47,134 nucleotides of DNA from VMCP01 sp964645755 (GCA_964645755.1 CAZYBT010000011.1:1-47134); one strand, 5' to 3'; numbered from the stretch's first letter, positions 27,280-35,532 are shown. Notes: generated by a model from the sequence alone, not told the origin. Numbers and translations: made by a program.

Positions 27280-28491
27280 ATGAAAGACATTAGTAACAGT
27301 AAATTATTAGAAATTGCCGACGAGTTTGGCACTCCCGTGTACGTATATCACGGTGAAAAAATTGTGAATCAATATCAGCGATTGAAAAGCGCTTTCCCTG
27401 GTGTAAATGTTCATCTACACTATGCGTTAAAAGCGCTCAATAACATCAATATTTTAAAATTATTAAAACAGCAAGGTGCTGGTTTAGATGCAGTATCTAT
27501 TCAAGAAGTTCAACTAGGTTTGAGAGCAGGATTTTTACCTCAAGAAATAATGTATACACCAAACTGTGTAGATTTCGAGGAAATAAAAGAAGCGGTTGCA
27601 CTTGGAGTCACAATGAACATCGACAATATTTCAACTCTTGAATTATTCGGACATGAATTTGGACCCTCTGTGCCTTGTTGCATTCGATTGAATCCACATA
27701 TTATGGCCGGTGGACACAGTCATATCTCGGTAGGACACATAGACTCGAAATTTGGGATTTCTATTTATCAATTGCGTCATGTACAACGTGTGGTTGAGTC
27801 GCATAAGATTCGTGTGAATGGTTTGCATATGCACACGGGCAGTGATATTTTGGATGCGGAAGTATTTTTAAGAGGGGCAGAATTATTGTTTGATGCCGCT
27901 CAGTCATTTCCAGACTTAGAATTTATGGATTTTGGTTCTGGATTCAAGGTAGGGTATAAAGAAGGAGATATTGTAACCGACATTGAGGAAATGGGTTCCA
28001 AAATAGCTGAAGCTTTCAAAGCCTTTTGTAAGAATTATGGCCGTGAATTAGAATTGTGGTTTGAACCAGGTAAGTTCATCGTAAGTGAGTCGGGATCATT
28101 ACTGGTTAAAGCAAATGTAATCAAACAAACTACCTCTACTGTTTTTATTGGCGTGAATAGTGGTCAAAATCATTTGATTCGACCAATGTTTTATGATGCA
28201 TATCATCACATAGAAAATATATCAAATCCTAAAGGCACACCGCGTTTATACAGTGTTGTGGGATATATCTGCGAAACAGATACGCTTGGTTATGACAGAA
28301 AAATAGCAGAGGTAAAAGAAGGTGATGTACTCAGAATTAAAAATGCGGGGGCTTATGGATTTACCATGAGTAATCAATATAACGCACGATTAAGACCGTG
28401 CGAGGTGCTTTTTTATAAAAATAAGGCGCATTTAATCCGCAAACGAGAAACAATCGAAGATATTTACAGGAATGAGATTGAAGTGCTTTAA
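27280..28491 (+). CDS. lysA: Diaminopimelate decarboxylase
   Basis: The 403-residue enzyme converts meso-diaminopimelate to lysine, the last step of lysine synthesis. The fold-type III PLP barrel is recognisable: YALKALNNINILKLL with the PLP lysine (K49), GGHSHISVGHIDSKFGI near 148, GLHMHTGSDI near 182, MDFGSGFKVGYKEGD near 217, and EPGKFIVSESG near 264. The C-terminal barrel contributes the Cys-Glu motif YICETDTLGYDR near 332. I chose the ATG at 27280 over an in-frame TTG at 27271, which lies in the terminator T-run. A strong hairpin stands directly upstream, so how lysA is transcribed is uncertain. A second, convergent terminator follows. Confidence 0.92.
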   Translation: MKDISNSKLLEIADEFGTPVYVYHGEKIVNQYQRLKSAFPGVNVHLHYALKALNNINILKLLKQQGAGLDAVSIQEVQLGLRAGFLPQEIMYTPNCVDFEEIKEAVALGVTMNIDNISTLELFGHEFGPSVPCCIRLNPHIMAGGHSHISVGHIDSKFGISIYQLRHVQRVVESHKIRVNGLHMHTGSDILDAEVFLRGAELLFDAAQSFPDLEFMDFGSGFKVGYKEGDIVTDIEEMGSKIAEAFKAFCKNYGRELELWFEPGKFIVSESGSLLVKANVIKQTTSTVFIGVNSGQNHLIRPMFYDAYHHIENISNPKGTPRLYSVVGYICETDTLGYDRKIAEVKEGDVLRIKNAGAYGFTMSNQYNARLRPCEVLFYKNKAHLIRKRETIEDIYRNEIEVL

Positions 28492-28499
28492 AATGGCTT

Positions 28500-28561
28500 A
28501 AAATAGCGAAAATAAAAAAAAGGCGATCATTCGATCGCCTTTTTTTTATTTTCGCTATTTT
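28500..28561. terminator. Bidirectional terminator, 29-bp perfect inverted repeat
   Basis: Arms 28500-28528 and 28533-28561 are perfectly complementary over 29 bp with a 4-base loop ATTC. The GC core GGCGATC/GATCGCC is flanked by runs of eight A and eight T, so a T-run follows the core in both directions. It lies between the convergent lysA and the last gene of the Sus-like operon and should end both transcripts. Confidence 0.9.
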
Positions 28562-28563
28562 GA

Positions 28564-29442
28564 TTATTTGCTCGTATTGAACCAATATTCTGGACTCTCT
28601 GCAACAATGTCGAAGGTTTTTCGGATATAACCACGCATCACCCTATATTTTACGGATAACAATGGCAATCCTTGCGAATTTTTGGACTCGAATAACTTAT
28701 TCGGTATGAAACTGAATCTGTATTTCCCGCCTCCAATGTCCTTCATCATCATTTGAGGAACCAAACCACTGATGTTTTTATCGGCAGCAGTTAGCTTATC
28801 GCCGTCAACAAAGTAGAAAAATTCAGTAGCACCCATTCCATATCTTGCTTTTACCACACAATAAAAATCATTCTTATCTTTGAGAGTGTCGTTTGTTTCG
28901 ATGTTTTTATCGTAAATAATTGAAAGTACATCATCAGGAGAGATACTCAAAGTGTCTTTCAAAACCAAGCCAGGGAACGGATAAAGTTTTTTAGGACCTG
29001 AAACAGGCAAGTCAATCTTGATGATTAAATCTTCGGTTTTGTCTTCGCCACCGCTCACAGTTCCTGTTCCGTCTTTCTTTTTGAGTAGGAGGTTGATGCC
29101 TTTACTGTAAAGATCAGCTTTGGTACACTCATAAAATTTAGTCGGAATCATGCGGTAAAACCATAAGTCGTTTCCAGCTGAGGTAAATCTGAGTGCGTCA
29201 TTGCTTGCGCCCCAAGTTCCGTTGTGCAAAGGATGACCCGCTGCATGTTCTTTCGGAGCCCATGTCCACATGTACAGAGGATCTGTAGTGCCTGCAAGTT
29301 GTTGTCTTTCACATTTCTTGATGTCCACCCAAATGGTGATACTATCATCGAGATTCGCAGGGTCAGGAGTAATCCAAGCTTTTTGAGCGAATACCGAGCT
29401 TACACTGAATATGATTGTTGAGAATAATGTTAGTTTTTTCAT
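28564..29442 (-). CDS. Secreted protein of the Sus-like operon, possible carbohydrate-binding modules
   Basis: A 292-residue protein with a signal peptide (hydrophobic about 5-17, cleavage at VFA-QK). I do not recognise a named family with certainty. It seems to hold two beta-sandwich-like halves. The first (about 20-150) has WITPDPANLDDSITIWVD, several Trp residues (YMWTWAPKE, NGTWGASND) and RMIPTKFYE. The second (about 165-290) has SISPDDVLSIIYD and SFIPNKLFE in the matching place. The Trp-rich first half and the location after susC, susD and a lipoprotein suggest a glycan-binding accessory protein like SusE/SusF. It has a type I signal and no lipobox, so surface attachment is not obvious. 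It is the last gene of the operon, 5 bases after the lipoprotein stop. Confidence 0.7.
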   Translation of the reverse strand: MKKLTLFSTIIFSVSSVFAQKAWITPDPANLDDSITIWVDIKKCERQQLAGTTDPLYMWTWAPKEHAAGHPLHNGTWGASNDALRFTSAGNDLWFYRMIPTKFYECTKADLYSKGINLLLKKKDGTGTVSGGEDKTEDLIIKIDLPVSGPKKLYPFPGLVLKDTLSISPDDVLSIIYDKNIETNDTLKDKNDFYCVVKARYGMGATEFFYFVDGDKLTAADKNISGLVPQMMMKDIGGGKYRFSFIPNKLFESKNSQGLPLLSVKYRVMRGYIRKTFDIVAESPEYWFNTSK

Positions 29443-29447
29443 GGTGA

Positions 29448-29948
29448 TTAATTTTTACGTTCAAACCAAAGATGGTAACAAACAGTTCTTTTTCCGCCTT
29501 TGAATTTATTGATTTTAAGAATTAAATAATGGTCTTGTAGACGCACTGGACGAATAAGTTTCACATTCATTTGTCCAGCCGATCCTTCATTAAAAATCAC
29601 ATATGACGGATAATCATTGTTGTCGAATTTCCAAGTCCCACTGCTCGCACCGAACATATCACTACCATCACCAGCCGTTGTGTTGAATGCAAAAGAATTT
29701 TTATCAAAATTGATTTCCATCGGAGTTGATGTCAATAAAACGTCTGATACGTTTAACAATGTATCGCTTTCTGTGAAAGCAAGTTGCACGTTTACGTCTA
29801 TTTGGTCGGTACGCGTAAGTACCCAATTTCCATTGATTCCATCGAGTTGACTTGATTTAGGACCAAGTTCCTTTTTTTCAGGTTTACAACCTTGAAATCC
29901 GAACATTAACGCAGCAGCGAAAATGCCTACAAATAATTTACTTTTCAT
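29448..29948 (-). CDS. Lipoprotein, DUF5004/lipocalin-like
   Basis: The 166-residue protein has a lipoprotein signal peptide ending FGFQGC (Cys20), followed by KPEKKEL, so it is anchored in a membrane. The mature part resembles the DUF5004 lipocalin-like group: DGINGNWVLTRTDQIDVNV near 37, GTWKFDNNDYPSYVIF near 105, and a strand-rich end (LQDHYLILKINKFKGGK, YHLWFERK). Small lipoproteins of this kind often accompany SusC/SusD pairs, but their exact role is unknown. The start overlaps the susD stop as TAATG, so it is coupled to susD. The family call is moderate; lipidation is well supported. Confidence 0.72.
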   Translation of the reverse strand: MKSKLFVGIFAAALMFGFQGCKPEKKELGPKSSQLDGINGNWVLTRTDQIDVNVQLAFTESDTLLNVSDVLLTSTPMEINFDKNSFAFNTTAGDGSDMFGASSGTWKFDNNDYPSYVIFNEGSAGQMNVKLIRPVRLQDHYLILKINKFKGGKRTVCYHLWFERKN

Positions 29949-31348
29949 TAGTTACAACCTCCTGTTGGGTTAATATCAAAAATACTTGTTTTTTCAGTAA
30001 TTGGGAACTGCATGATGATTCCTGGGCAATTCCATGGATGTCCATGCACAAACAAATTTTGTCCTTCAATAGCACCTAAACGTTTGATTTCATGGATTCT
30101 ATCGCCTTGGAACAATAATTCCATTCTTCTTTCGGCTCGAACAGCGTTCAATACTTCAGTTGCATTTGCTGAACTAGACAATACTTTTGAATTGTCGGTG
30201 TAAGCTCTGCTGATGATTTTATTGATGTCCGCAATTGCTGTGGTTAAGTTTGTGTTTTTCATAGCATAACTCTCGGCTCTAATCAACATCATTTGTGTCA
30301 AATGCAACACAGGAACATTGAAAAATGGAGCATTGAATTGATTGGATTTCACAAATTCATTTGCAGCATTCGGATTCACAACTTGAAGCATTCCCAAACG
30401 TTTGTCGTTTGTATTGCCTTTAATTGAAGCCCAAAGAGCTCTGTCTAACTGACAAGTTGGAACGCCTGGAGCATAATTATCGGAATAACCGCCGCTTCTT
30501 TTATCTGAAATGCCGGTACTCACTACTGAAAAAATATGTTCGCTGTATCCTTTAGTATCGAACAGAGAAATAGTATCGCTGAAAGTGAATTTATTAGAAT
30601 TGATGACTTCATTGGCAATATCGCCAGCATCGGTGTAATTACCCATTTGAAAGTAAACGTTTGCAAGCAATGCTTTTGCCGCCCATTTGGTAGCATAGCA
30701 TGGCCCATTTGTGTTCAAAGCATTATCTTCACTAAGGTTAGTTACTGCGTTTTGTAAATCGGCAATGATTGCTGTGTAGGCTGCAGCTACGCTTTCTCTA
30801 GGCATAGGCTGAGTTGTCACCTGACGTTGAATGGCAATTCCAGGGTGAGAATTATCAGAGGTAAACCCATAAGGTTGAGCATACATTCTAACGGCTGTAA
30901 AATGACCCAAAGCGCGAATGAAAGCTACTTCTCCTAAAATTCTGTTTTTATCTTCCGTGCTCAATCCGCTTACATCATTTATTTTTGATTCAACAAAATT
31001 TGCCCTGAAAATCATTCTGTAAATCATAGAATAATATCCACCACTTGTTGTATTAAAGAACAAAACATTGTGATTGTATACTTCTCTCAAATCATTGTTG
31101 TTCGGCATGTTTAGGTTGTCACCTAACATTTCCGCAAGCATTTGAGAAAAACCACCGTGAGTATTGGCAAGTTCATTGTAACTTCCGTTCAATAGTCGTT
31201 GCAAATCATCTGCAGTTTTAACTGCATCAGCAACTGGAATTTCATTTGGTGGTGGTGTTTCAATCATATTTTCACACCCTCCAATGAATATACCCACTGC
31301 AACAATTGCAGTTAGGAAAATTTGTTTCGTTTTAAAAATCGTTTTCAT
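29948..31348 (-). CDS. SusD/RagB-family nutrient-binding lipoprotein
   Basis: The 466-residue protein is a surface-exposed lipoprotein that forms the lid on its SusC partner and captures ligand. The lipobox is GIFIGGC (Cys near 25), followed by acidic and Pro-rich residues as in exported surface lipoproteins. Family features include ADDLQRLLNGSYNELA near 46, the TPR-like helices with AFIRALGHFTAVRMYAQPYG near 143, AKWAAKALLANVYFQMGNYTDA near 216, and the C-terminal RAERRMELLFQGDRIHEIKR near 405. It starts in a TAATG overlap with the susC stop. The ligand is unknown; no glycoside hydrolase, peptidase or sulfatase gene lies nearby to suggest one. Confidence 0.93.
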   Translation of the reverse strand: MKTIFKTKQIFLTAIVAVGIFIGGCENMIETPPPNEIPVADAVKTADDLQRLLNGSYNELANTHGGFSQMLAEMLGDNLNMPNNNDLREVYNHNVLFFNTTSGGYYSMIYRMIFRANFVESKINDVSGLSTEDKNRILGEVAFIRALGHFTAVRMYAQPYGFTSDNSHPGIAIQRQVTTQPMPRESVAAAYTAIIADLQNAVTNLSEDNALNTNGPCYATKWAAKALLANVYFQMGNYTDAGDIANEVINSNKFTFSDTISLFDTKGYSEHIFSVVSTGISDKRSGGYSDNYAPGVPTCQLDRALWASIKGNTNDKRLGMLQVVNPNAANEFVKSNQFNAPFFNVPVLHLTQMMLIRAESYAMKNTNLTTAIADINKIISRAYTDNSKVLSSSANATEVLNAVRAERRMELLFQGDRIHEIKRLGAIEGQNLFVHGHPWNCPGIIMQFPITEKTSIFDINPTGGCN

Positions 31349-34248
31349 TAGAATGTTAAATTAATCGCCAAACTGTAACTTTTCTCTTGAGGAGTTGTCA
31401 AATATGTAATGCTACCACTCATGTTTCTGTCTGTTGCATTTTCAAAATCACGAGCTATTTCTGGATCGATACCTGTGTAATTGGTCCATGTAAGCAAGTT
31501 GGTTGCCACAAAAGTGAACTTTACATTTTCAAATTTGCTGTTCTTTAACACAGATTTTGGCAAAGAATATGATAAACTTACATTTCTCAAACGAGCAAAG
31601 GTACCATCTTGTAACCACAAATCGGTGTTGATCCAGGGTGTAGTAGAACCATGATTGAATGTGGTGAGTGTCATTTTAGGGATGTTAGTTTCATCTCCAG
31701 GTTTTTGCCATCTGTCGAGTACCCTTCTGTCCATATTCCAATCCGTGATCAAACTCATTTGACGTTTTACTGAACTTTCATAGATGTTTCCACCAATGTT
31801 GAAATAAACATTCGCACTCAAATCCCATCCTTTGTAAGTAATTGTGTTTGAAAAGTTACCAAAAGCTTTCGGTAAAATGTTTCCTACAGCAACCCTATTA
31901 GAAGGATCCCATTGTGATGTTATATTTCCTTTCAAATCATAATATTGTGGAGCTCCAGTTTCTTTGTTTACCCCAGCATAACGAACAAGGAAATTTGTTC
32001 CTACTGGCTCTCCAACAACAACACGAGTGTCGTTCGTTCCACCGCTAATCGCATCAGGAGAATATACACCAATACTGGTTATTTTGTTCCAGTTTCTTGC
32101 TACGTTGAAGTTAGATGTCCATTGGAAATTCTTTGTTCTTGCGTTTATGGTTTTCAATGTAAATTCCAAACCAGAGTTTTCAATTTTTCCTACGTTGTCA
32201 TAAAAACTTCCAAAACCAATGGAAACAGGAATAGAAACGTTCATGATTACATCGCTAGTTTGTTTGTTATAATATACGATTTCTGTGCTGATTCTACCTT
32301 TGAACAATTGCATTTCAATTCCAGCATCGTAGTTAACGGTGCTTTCCCAACGTAAGTTAGGGTTTTCTAAACGAGCAACCGCCAATTGCTGTTGACCATT
32401 ATAGTAAGGCAAATTTGAACTTGGTGTAACTGTACCCCAACGCGCATAATTGTCGAAATTCGCATTTCCAGATTTACCTACACCGGCTCTAACTTTTAAA
32501 AAGTTGATTGTTTTTATCTTTTTCATGAAAGACTCTTCACTCAAAATATATCCAAATGCCGCTGCTGGGAAAAATCCATATCGGTTGTTTGTTCCAAAAC
32601 GACTGCTACCATCCCAACGACTGGTTAATTGCAAGTTGAATTTGTTTTTATAACTGTAATTGAAACGACCAAAGAATGATAAAAATGCCCAATTATATGG
32701 AGTGTTGTATCTAGAAACTAAGGCTGTGTCTGGAATGTTATATTGATCTATAGGACCAACCGCATCAAAGTTCTCAACATATTTACTTTGCGACAATGAA
32801 TTTTGATATTCATTCCCTATCATCAAGGCAATTTTATTGTCTGAATTAATTTTTTTATTCCATTGTCCGGTTACAAAATAGTTGTAGTTTCGGGTCCAGG
32901 TAGGAAACCATTTTGCATTACCATTTTGCAAGTAATTTTGGTTGTAATATCGAATTAATTTAGAGGGTTCATAAATCAACTCGTTGTAGTCCATATAATC
33001 CAAACTTCCACTTGCATTGATTGAAAATTCCGGAGAAATTTCGTAGCTGATAGAAGCGTTATTGATGGTTCTCACTTCTACAGACCTCCAATTTTTTAGG
33101 TCTCTAATGGTATGCAATCCTATTGGAGTTAAATATGATTTTGAAGCACTATCGTATGTTGGTTCTAATGGATAGATATTTAGCATGGTACTCATAGCCG
33201 ATCCCAAACCTCCAGCCCAAGCTGCATCAACTCTGTTGTTTGTTCCTTTACTTAAGGAATGTGAAAAGTTGATATTGAGTGTTTTTGTAGGGTTATAGTC
33301 GAAATTCACGCGTTGACTGGTTCTTTCGTAGCTGTTACCTTTTACAAATGATCCATTGTTATCATATGATAAAATATGTTTCACCGCAAAATTCTTGCCT
33401 TTGTAGTTGGTTCCTATGTTATAGTTTTGTTTCACACCCACAGTAAGCATTTGGTCAACCCAATCTGTATTGTTGTTTTGGACATCTTCCCATTTAACGC
33501 GCAAACCAATTAATGAGAGATCCGGAATTCCGGTTCTACCATCGTTTTCCCATGCTTCTTGATAAAGTTGTAACCAATCTTTACCCGAAAGCATATCTGG
33601 TTTTCTAGTAGGCATACTCACTCCAACACGGGTGCTAATATCAAACTTTAGTCCAGATTTTCTCGCACGCTTCGTTGTTATGAGGATTACTCCATTTGCA
33701 CCACGAGAACCATAGATACTTGTTGCTGCCGCGTCTTTCAATATTTCAATGTTTTCTATATCTTCAGGGTTGATAGATGCGAGAGGGTTGTTGTTAAATC
33801 CACCTCCCCAGTTCGATCCATTTGCCCTGTTCATGAAATAATCTTGGGTAATTGGAATTCCATCAACTACATACAAAGGATCTCCTGCAGCAGAAATAGA
33901 TGCAGCACCCCTGATTCGAATCAATGAAGCCGAACCAGCCATACCACTTCCTACCGTAACTTGAACACCAGCAGCTTTTCCTTGAAGTGAACCTTCAAAA
34001 CTCTGTGTTGGTAATTCAGTGATCTCTTTGCCATTAACTGTTGAAATGGATCCAACTACGTTTCTTCTAGAAGAACGTCCGTAACCAATGATTACAACGT
34101 CTCCAACGCTTTCTGCATCCTGATTTTTGATGGTGTCTTCACCACCTCGATCGTTACGACCGGAATCTTGAGCGAATACCGATTGACTTGTTCCCAAACC
34201 TAAAAGAATCAAGCCAAACAGTTTCCAAAACTGTAATTTATTTTGCAT
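31348..34248 (-). CDS. SusC/RagA-family TonB-linked outer-membrane transporter, without N-terminal extension
   Basis: This 966-residue outer-membrane transporter has a signal peptide (ending SVFAQ, about residue 27) and a plug domain that starts almost at once: VGDVVIIGYGRSSRRNVVGS near 48, PLYVVDGIPITQDY near 122, and the SusC box near 158-180 (INPEDIENIEILKDAAATSIYGSRGANG). A 22-strand barrel follows and ends in LAINLTF, with the terminal Phe needed for BAM insertion. The usual N-terminal carboxypeptidase-regulatory-like domain is missing and replaced by about 20 polar residues. It imports ligand with SusD using TonB energy. A promoter with TTGACA and TATATTG is visible upstream. It is the first gene of a four-gene operon. 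Confidence 0.95.
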   Translation of the reverse strand: MQNKLQFWKLFGLILLGLGTSQSVFAQDSGRNDRGGEDTIKNQDAESVGDVVIIGYGRSSRRNVVGSISTVNGKEITELPTQSFEGSLQGKAAGVQVTVGSGMAGSASLIRIRGAASISAAGDPLYVVDGIPITQDYFMNRANGSNWGGGFNNNPLASINPEDIENIEILKDAAATSIYGSRGANGVILITTKRARKSGLKFDISTRVGVSMPTRKPDMLSGKDWLQLYQEAWENDGRTGIPDLSLIGLRVKWEDVQNNNTDWVDQMLTVGVKQNYNIGTNYKGKNFAVKHILSYDNNGSFVKGNSYERTSQRVNFDYNPTKTLNINFSHSLSKGTNNRVDAAWAGGLGSAMSTMLNIYPLEPTYDSASKSYLTPIGLHTIRDLKNWRSVEVRTINNASISYEISPEFSINASGSLDYMDYNELIYEPSKLIRYYNQNYLQNGNAKWFPTWTRNYNYFVTGQWNKKINSDNKIALMIGNEYQNSLSQSKYVENFDAVGPIDQYNIPDTALVSRYNTPYNWAFLSFFGRFNYSYKNKFNLQLTSRWDGSSRFGTNNRYGFFPAAAFGYILSEESFMKKIKTINFLKVRAGVGKSGNANFDNYARWGTVTPSSNLPYYNGQQQLAVARLENPNLRWESTVNYDAGIEMQLFKGRISTEIVYYNKQTSDVIMNVSIPVSIGFGSFYDNVGKIENSGLEFTLKTINARTKNFQWTSNFNVARNWNKITSIGVYSPDAISGGTNDTRVVVGEPVGTNFLVRYAGVNKETGAPQYYDLKGNITSQWDPSNRVAVGNILPKAFGNFSNTITYKGWDLSANVYFNIGGNIYESSVKRQMSLITDWNMDRRVLDRWQKPGDETNIPKMTLTTFNHGSTTPWINTDLWLQDGTFARLRNVSLSYSLPKSVLKNSKFENVKFTFVATNLLTWTNYTGIDPEIARDFENATDRNMSGSITYLTTPQEKSYSLAINLTF

Positions 34249-34267
34249 AGGTTTAATTTAGGTTGGC

Positions 34268-34296
34268 AATATAATATTTTTTTAAGTAAGTGTCAA
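34268..34296 (-). promoter_or_regulatory. Promoter of the Sus-like operon
   Basis: On the minus strand TTGACA (34296-34291) is followed after 17 bases by TATATT (34273-34268), continuing as TATATTGC. This fits both a classical -35/-10 layout and the Bacteroidota layout (TTG, about 20 bases, TAnnTTTG with one change). The susC ATG at 34248 lies 19 bases farther on. Confidence 0.65.
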
Positions 34297-34338
34297 TATA
34301 ACAATTACTCTTTTCGCCAATAAAAAATTCCACAATTG

Positions 34339-34367
34339 TTACTTCACGTTAATTTTACGTTAAGTAA
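34339..34367. repeat. Inverted repeat upstream of the susC promoter
   Basis: TTACTTCACGT (34339-34349) and ACGTTAAGTAA (34357-34367) are complementary except for one position, with a 7-base spacer TAATTTT; a direct repeat ACGTTAA also lies inside. It is 43 bases upstream of the -35 box and 6 bases past the stop of the gene before. It could be a regulator site; it has no T-run on the minus strand, so it is not a good terminator. Confidence 0.4.
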
Positions 34368-34373
34368 AAGTGC

Positions 34374-35528
34374 CTATTTTACTGTGGGTTTAAGCCTGAT
34401 TACGGTCCGAAATCCAGTTTGAGAGTTTTTTTTGTCGCCCCGGTCAATTTCTACACTAGTTGGATCTAAATAAAATAAATCTTGTGCCCAGGAACCTCCC
34501 TTTTTAACAAAATGATATTTCATCGATTCCTCATTTCTTAAGTAACTTGCCAAAATCTCAGGCTTGTGCTCTTCATCAAAATTGGGAACTATTTTTCCAA
34601 ATGTGGTGTAAATGAAATCTTTGTGATTGTATAAATGTCCCCATGCTCTCGTACTTGTCCACTCACTCACATTGCCAAGTAAATGGTGTACTTGTGGGTA
34701 TCCATCTGGTATCATTTGTGTTACGGACATAGGGATTGCTGCAATATTCTTTTGCAAAACAGCCATCCTGTCGGTATACATCGCTCTATAATTGATGCTT
34801 TTGGGGGACGTTTGTTCGAACAGATATTCAAAGACAGGACTTGTAAAACGGGTCTTAGTATTTCGTTTTTCTTTGGTTGGCTTCAGAATACAAAAATCAA
34901 CTGCTGCGTAGAACTCTGCGGAAGTGGGCAAATCAACTTCGATTCTGTAACCTTTTGGAATGATCGATTTCAATGAATCATTTAATTTGCTCTCCAACCA
35001 ATTGCAATACTCTGTGGCTTGAAATTGAGAAACACCAACCACGGGATAATTGTTGTATGCCTCATGATAGAAATACCATTTATTGTATGGATTATCTGGT
35101 TCTTGATAATTTACATTTGAACCCCAAATGTTGGTCTCAGGGTACAACCATTGCTGAGTTAATCCACTTTTTTTTCGGAATGCCGAATTTGAATCGTTTA
35201 AAAAGTTTCGATATTCTTGGTTTGAAACCTCATTTCTTTGAATATAAAATGGACTCAGGTAGAATTCAGCAGCATTGGCTCTGATGGTATCATACCCCAA
35301 TTGTTCCTCAATCTTAAGGTAGAATTGAAATGTATCAAAGCCAATTGGCTGGAATTTATTGGATATTTTTTTTGTGATGTGTGGATCAACCTTGGTATGA
35401 AATGGATGATCGAAATGTAGAAAGTGATACCTGAGGTTGTGCTTGGGATGCGGCAAATCTTGCGCTCGTGCAGCTGCACACGCAAGAATTGTTAAAGTTA
35501 GTCCAATGTCCCTCAGAAAAGACCTCAT
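34374..35528 (-). CDS. GldK/GldJ-like FGE-sulfatase (SUMF1) fold protein
   Basis: The 384-residue protein has an N-terminal signal (hydrophobic about 8-20, then AAARAQ; a Cys at 17 makes a lipoprotein possible but LAC is a weak lipobox). From about residue 90 it has the formylglycine-generating-enzyme-like fold: FYIQRNEVSNQEYRNFLN, PVVGVSQFQATEYCNWLE near 162, HLLGNVSEWTST near 283, and KKGGSWAQDL then GFRTVIRL at the end. The spacing and YPET..W.....Y..EAY..YPVVGVS pattern resemble the T9SS ring proteins GldJ and GldK rather than true sulfatase activators; I do not see the catalytic Cys pair. It is probably a periplasmic or outer-membrane structural protein. Whether it serves T9SS is inference. 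It starts 4 bases after the peroxiredoxin stop. Confidence 0.75.
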   Translation of the reverse strand: MRSFLRDIGLTLTILACAAARAQDLPHPKHNLRYHFLHFDHPFHTKVDPHITKKISNKFQPIGFDTFQFYLKIEEQLGYDTIRANAAEFYLSPFYIQRNEVSNQEYRNFLNDSNSAFRKKSGLTQQWLYPETNIWGSNVNYQEPDNPYNKWYFYHEAYNNYPVVGVSQFQATEYCNWLESKLNDSLKSIIPKGYRIEVDLPTSAEFYAAVDFCILKPTKEKRNTKTRFTSPVFEYLFEQTSPKSINYRAMYTDRMAVLQKNIAAIPMSVTQMIPDGYPQVHHLLGNVSEWTSTRAWGHLYNHKDFIYTTFGKIVPNFDEEHKPEILASYLRNEESMKYHFVKKGGSWAQDLFYLDPTSVEIDRGDKKNSQTGFRTVIRLKPTVK

Positions 35529-35532
35529 CTAT

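Noticed and set aside
34374..35528. True sulfatase-activating enzyme (FGE)
   Set aside because: No catalytic Cys pair is seen and the sequence pattern is closer to the gliding/T9SS proteins GldJ and GldK.
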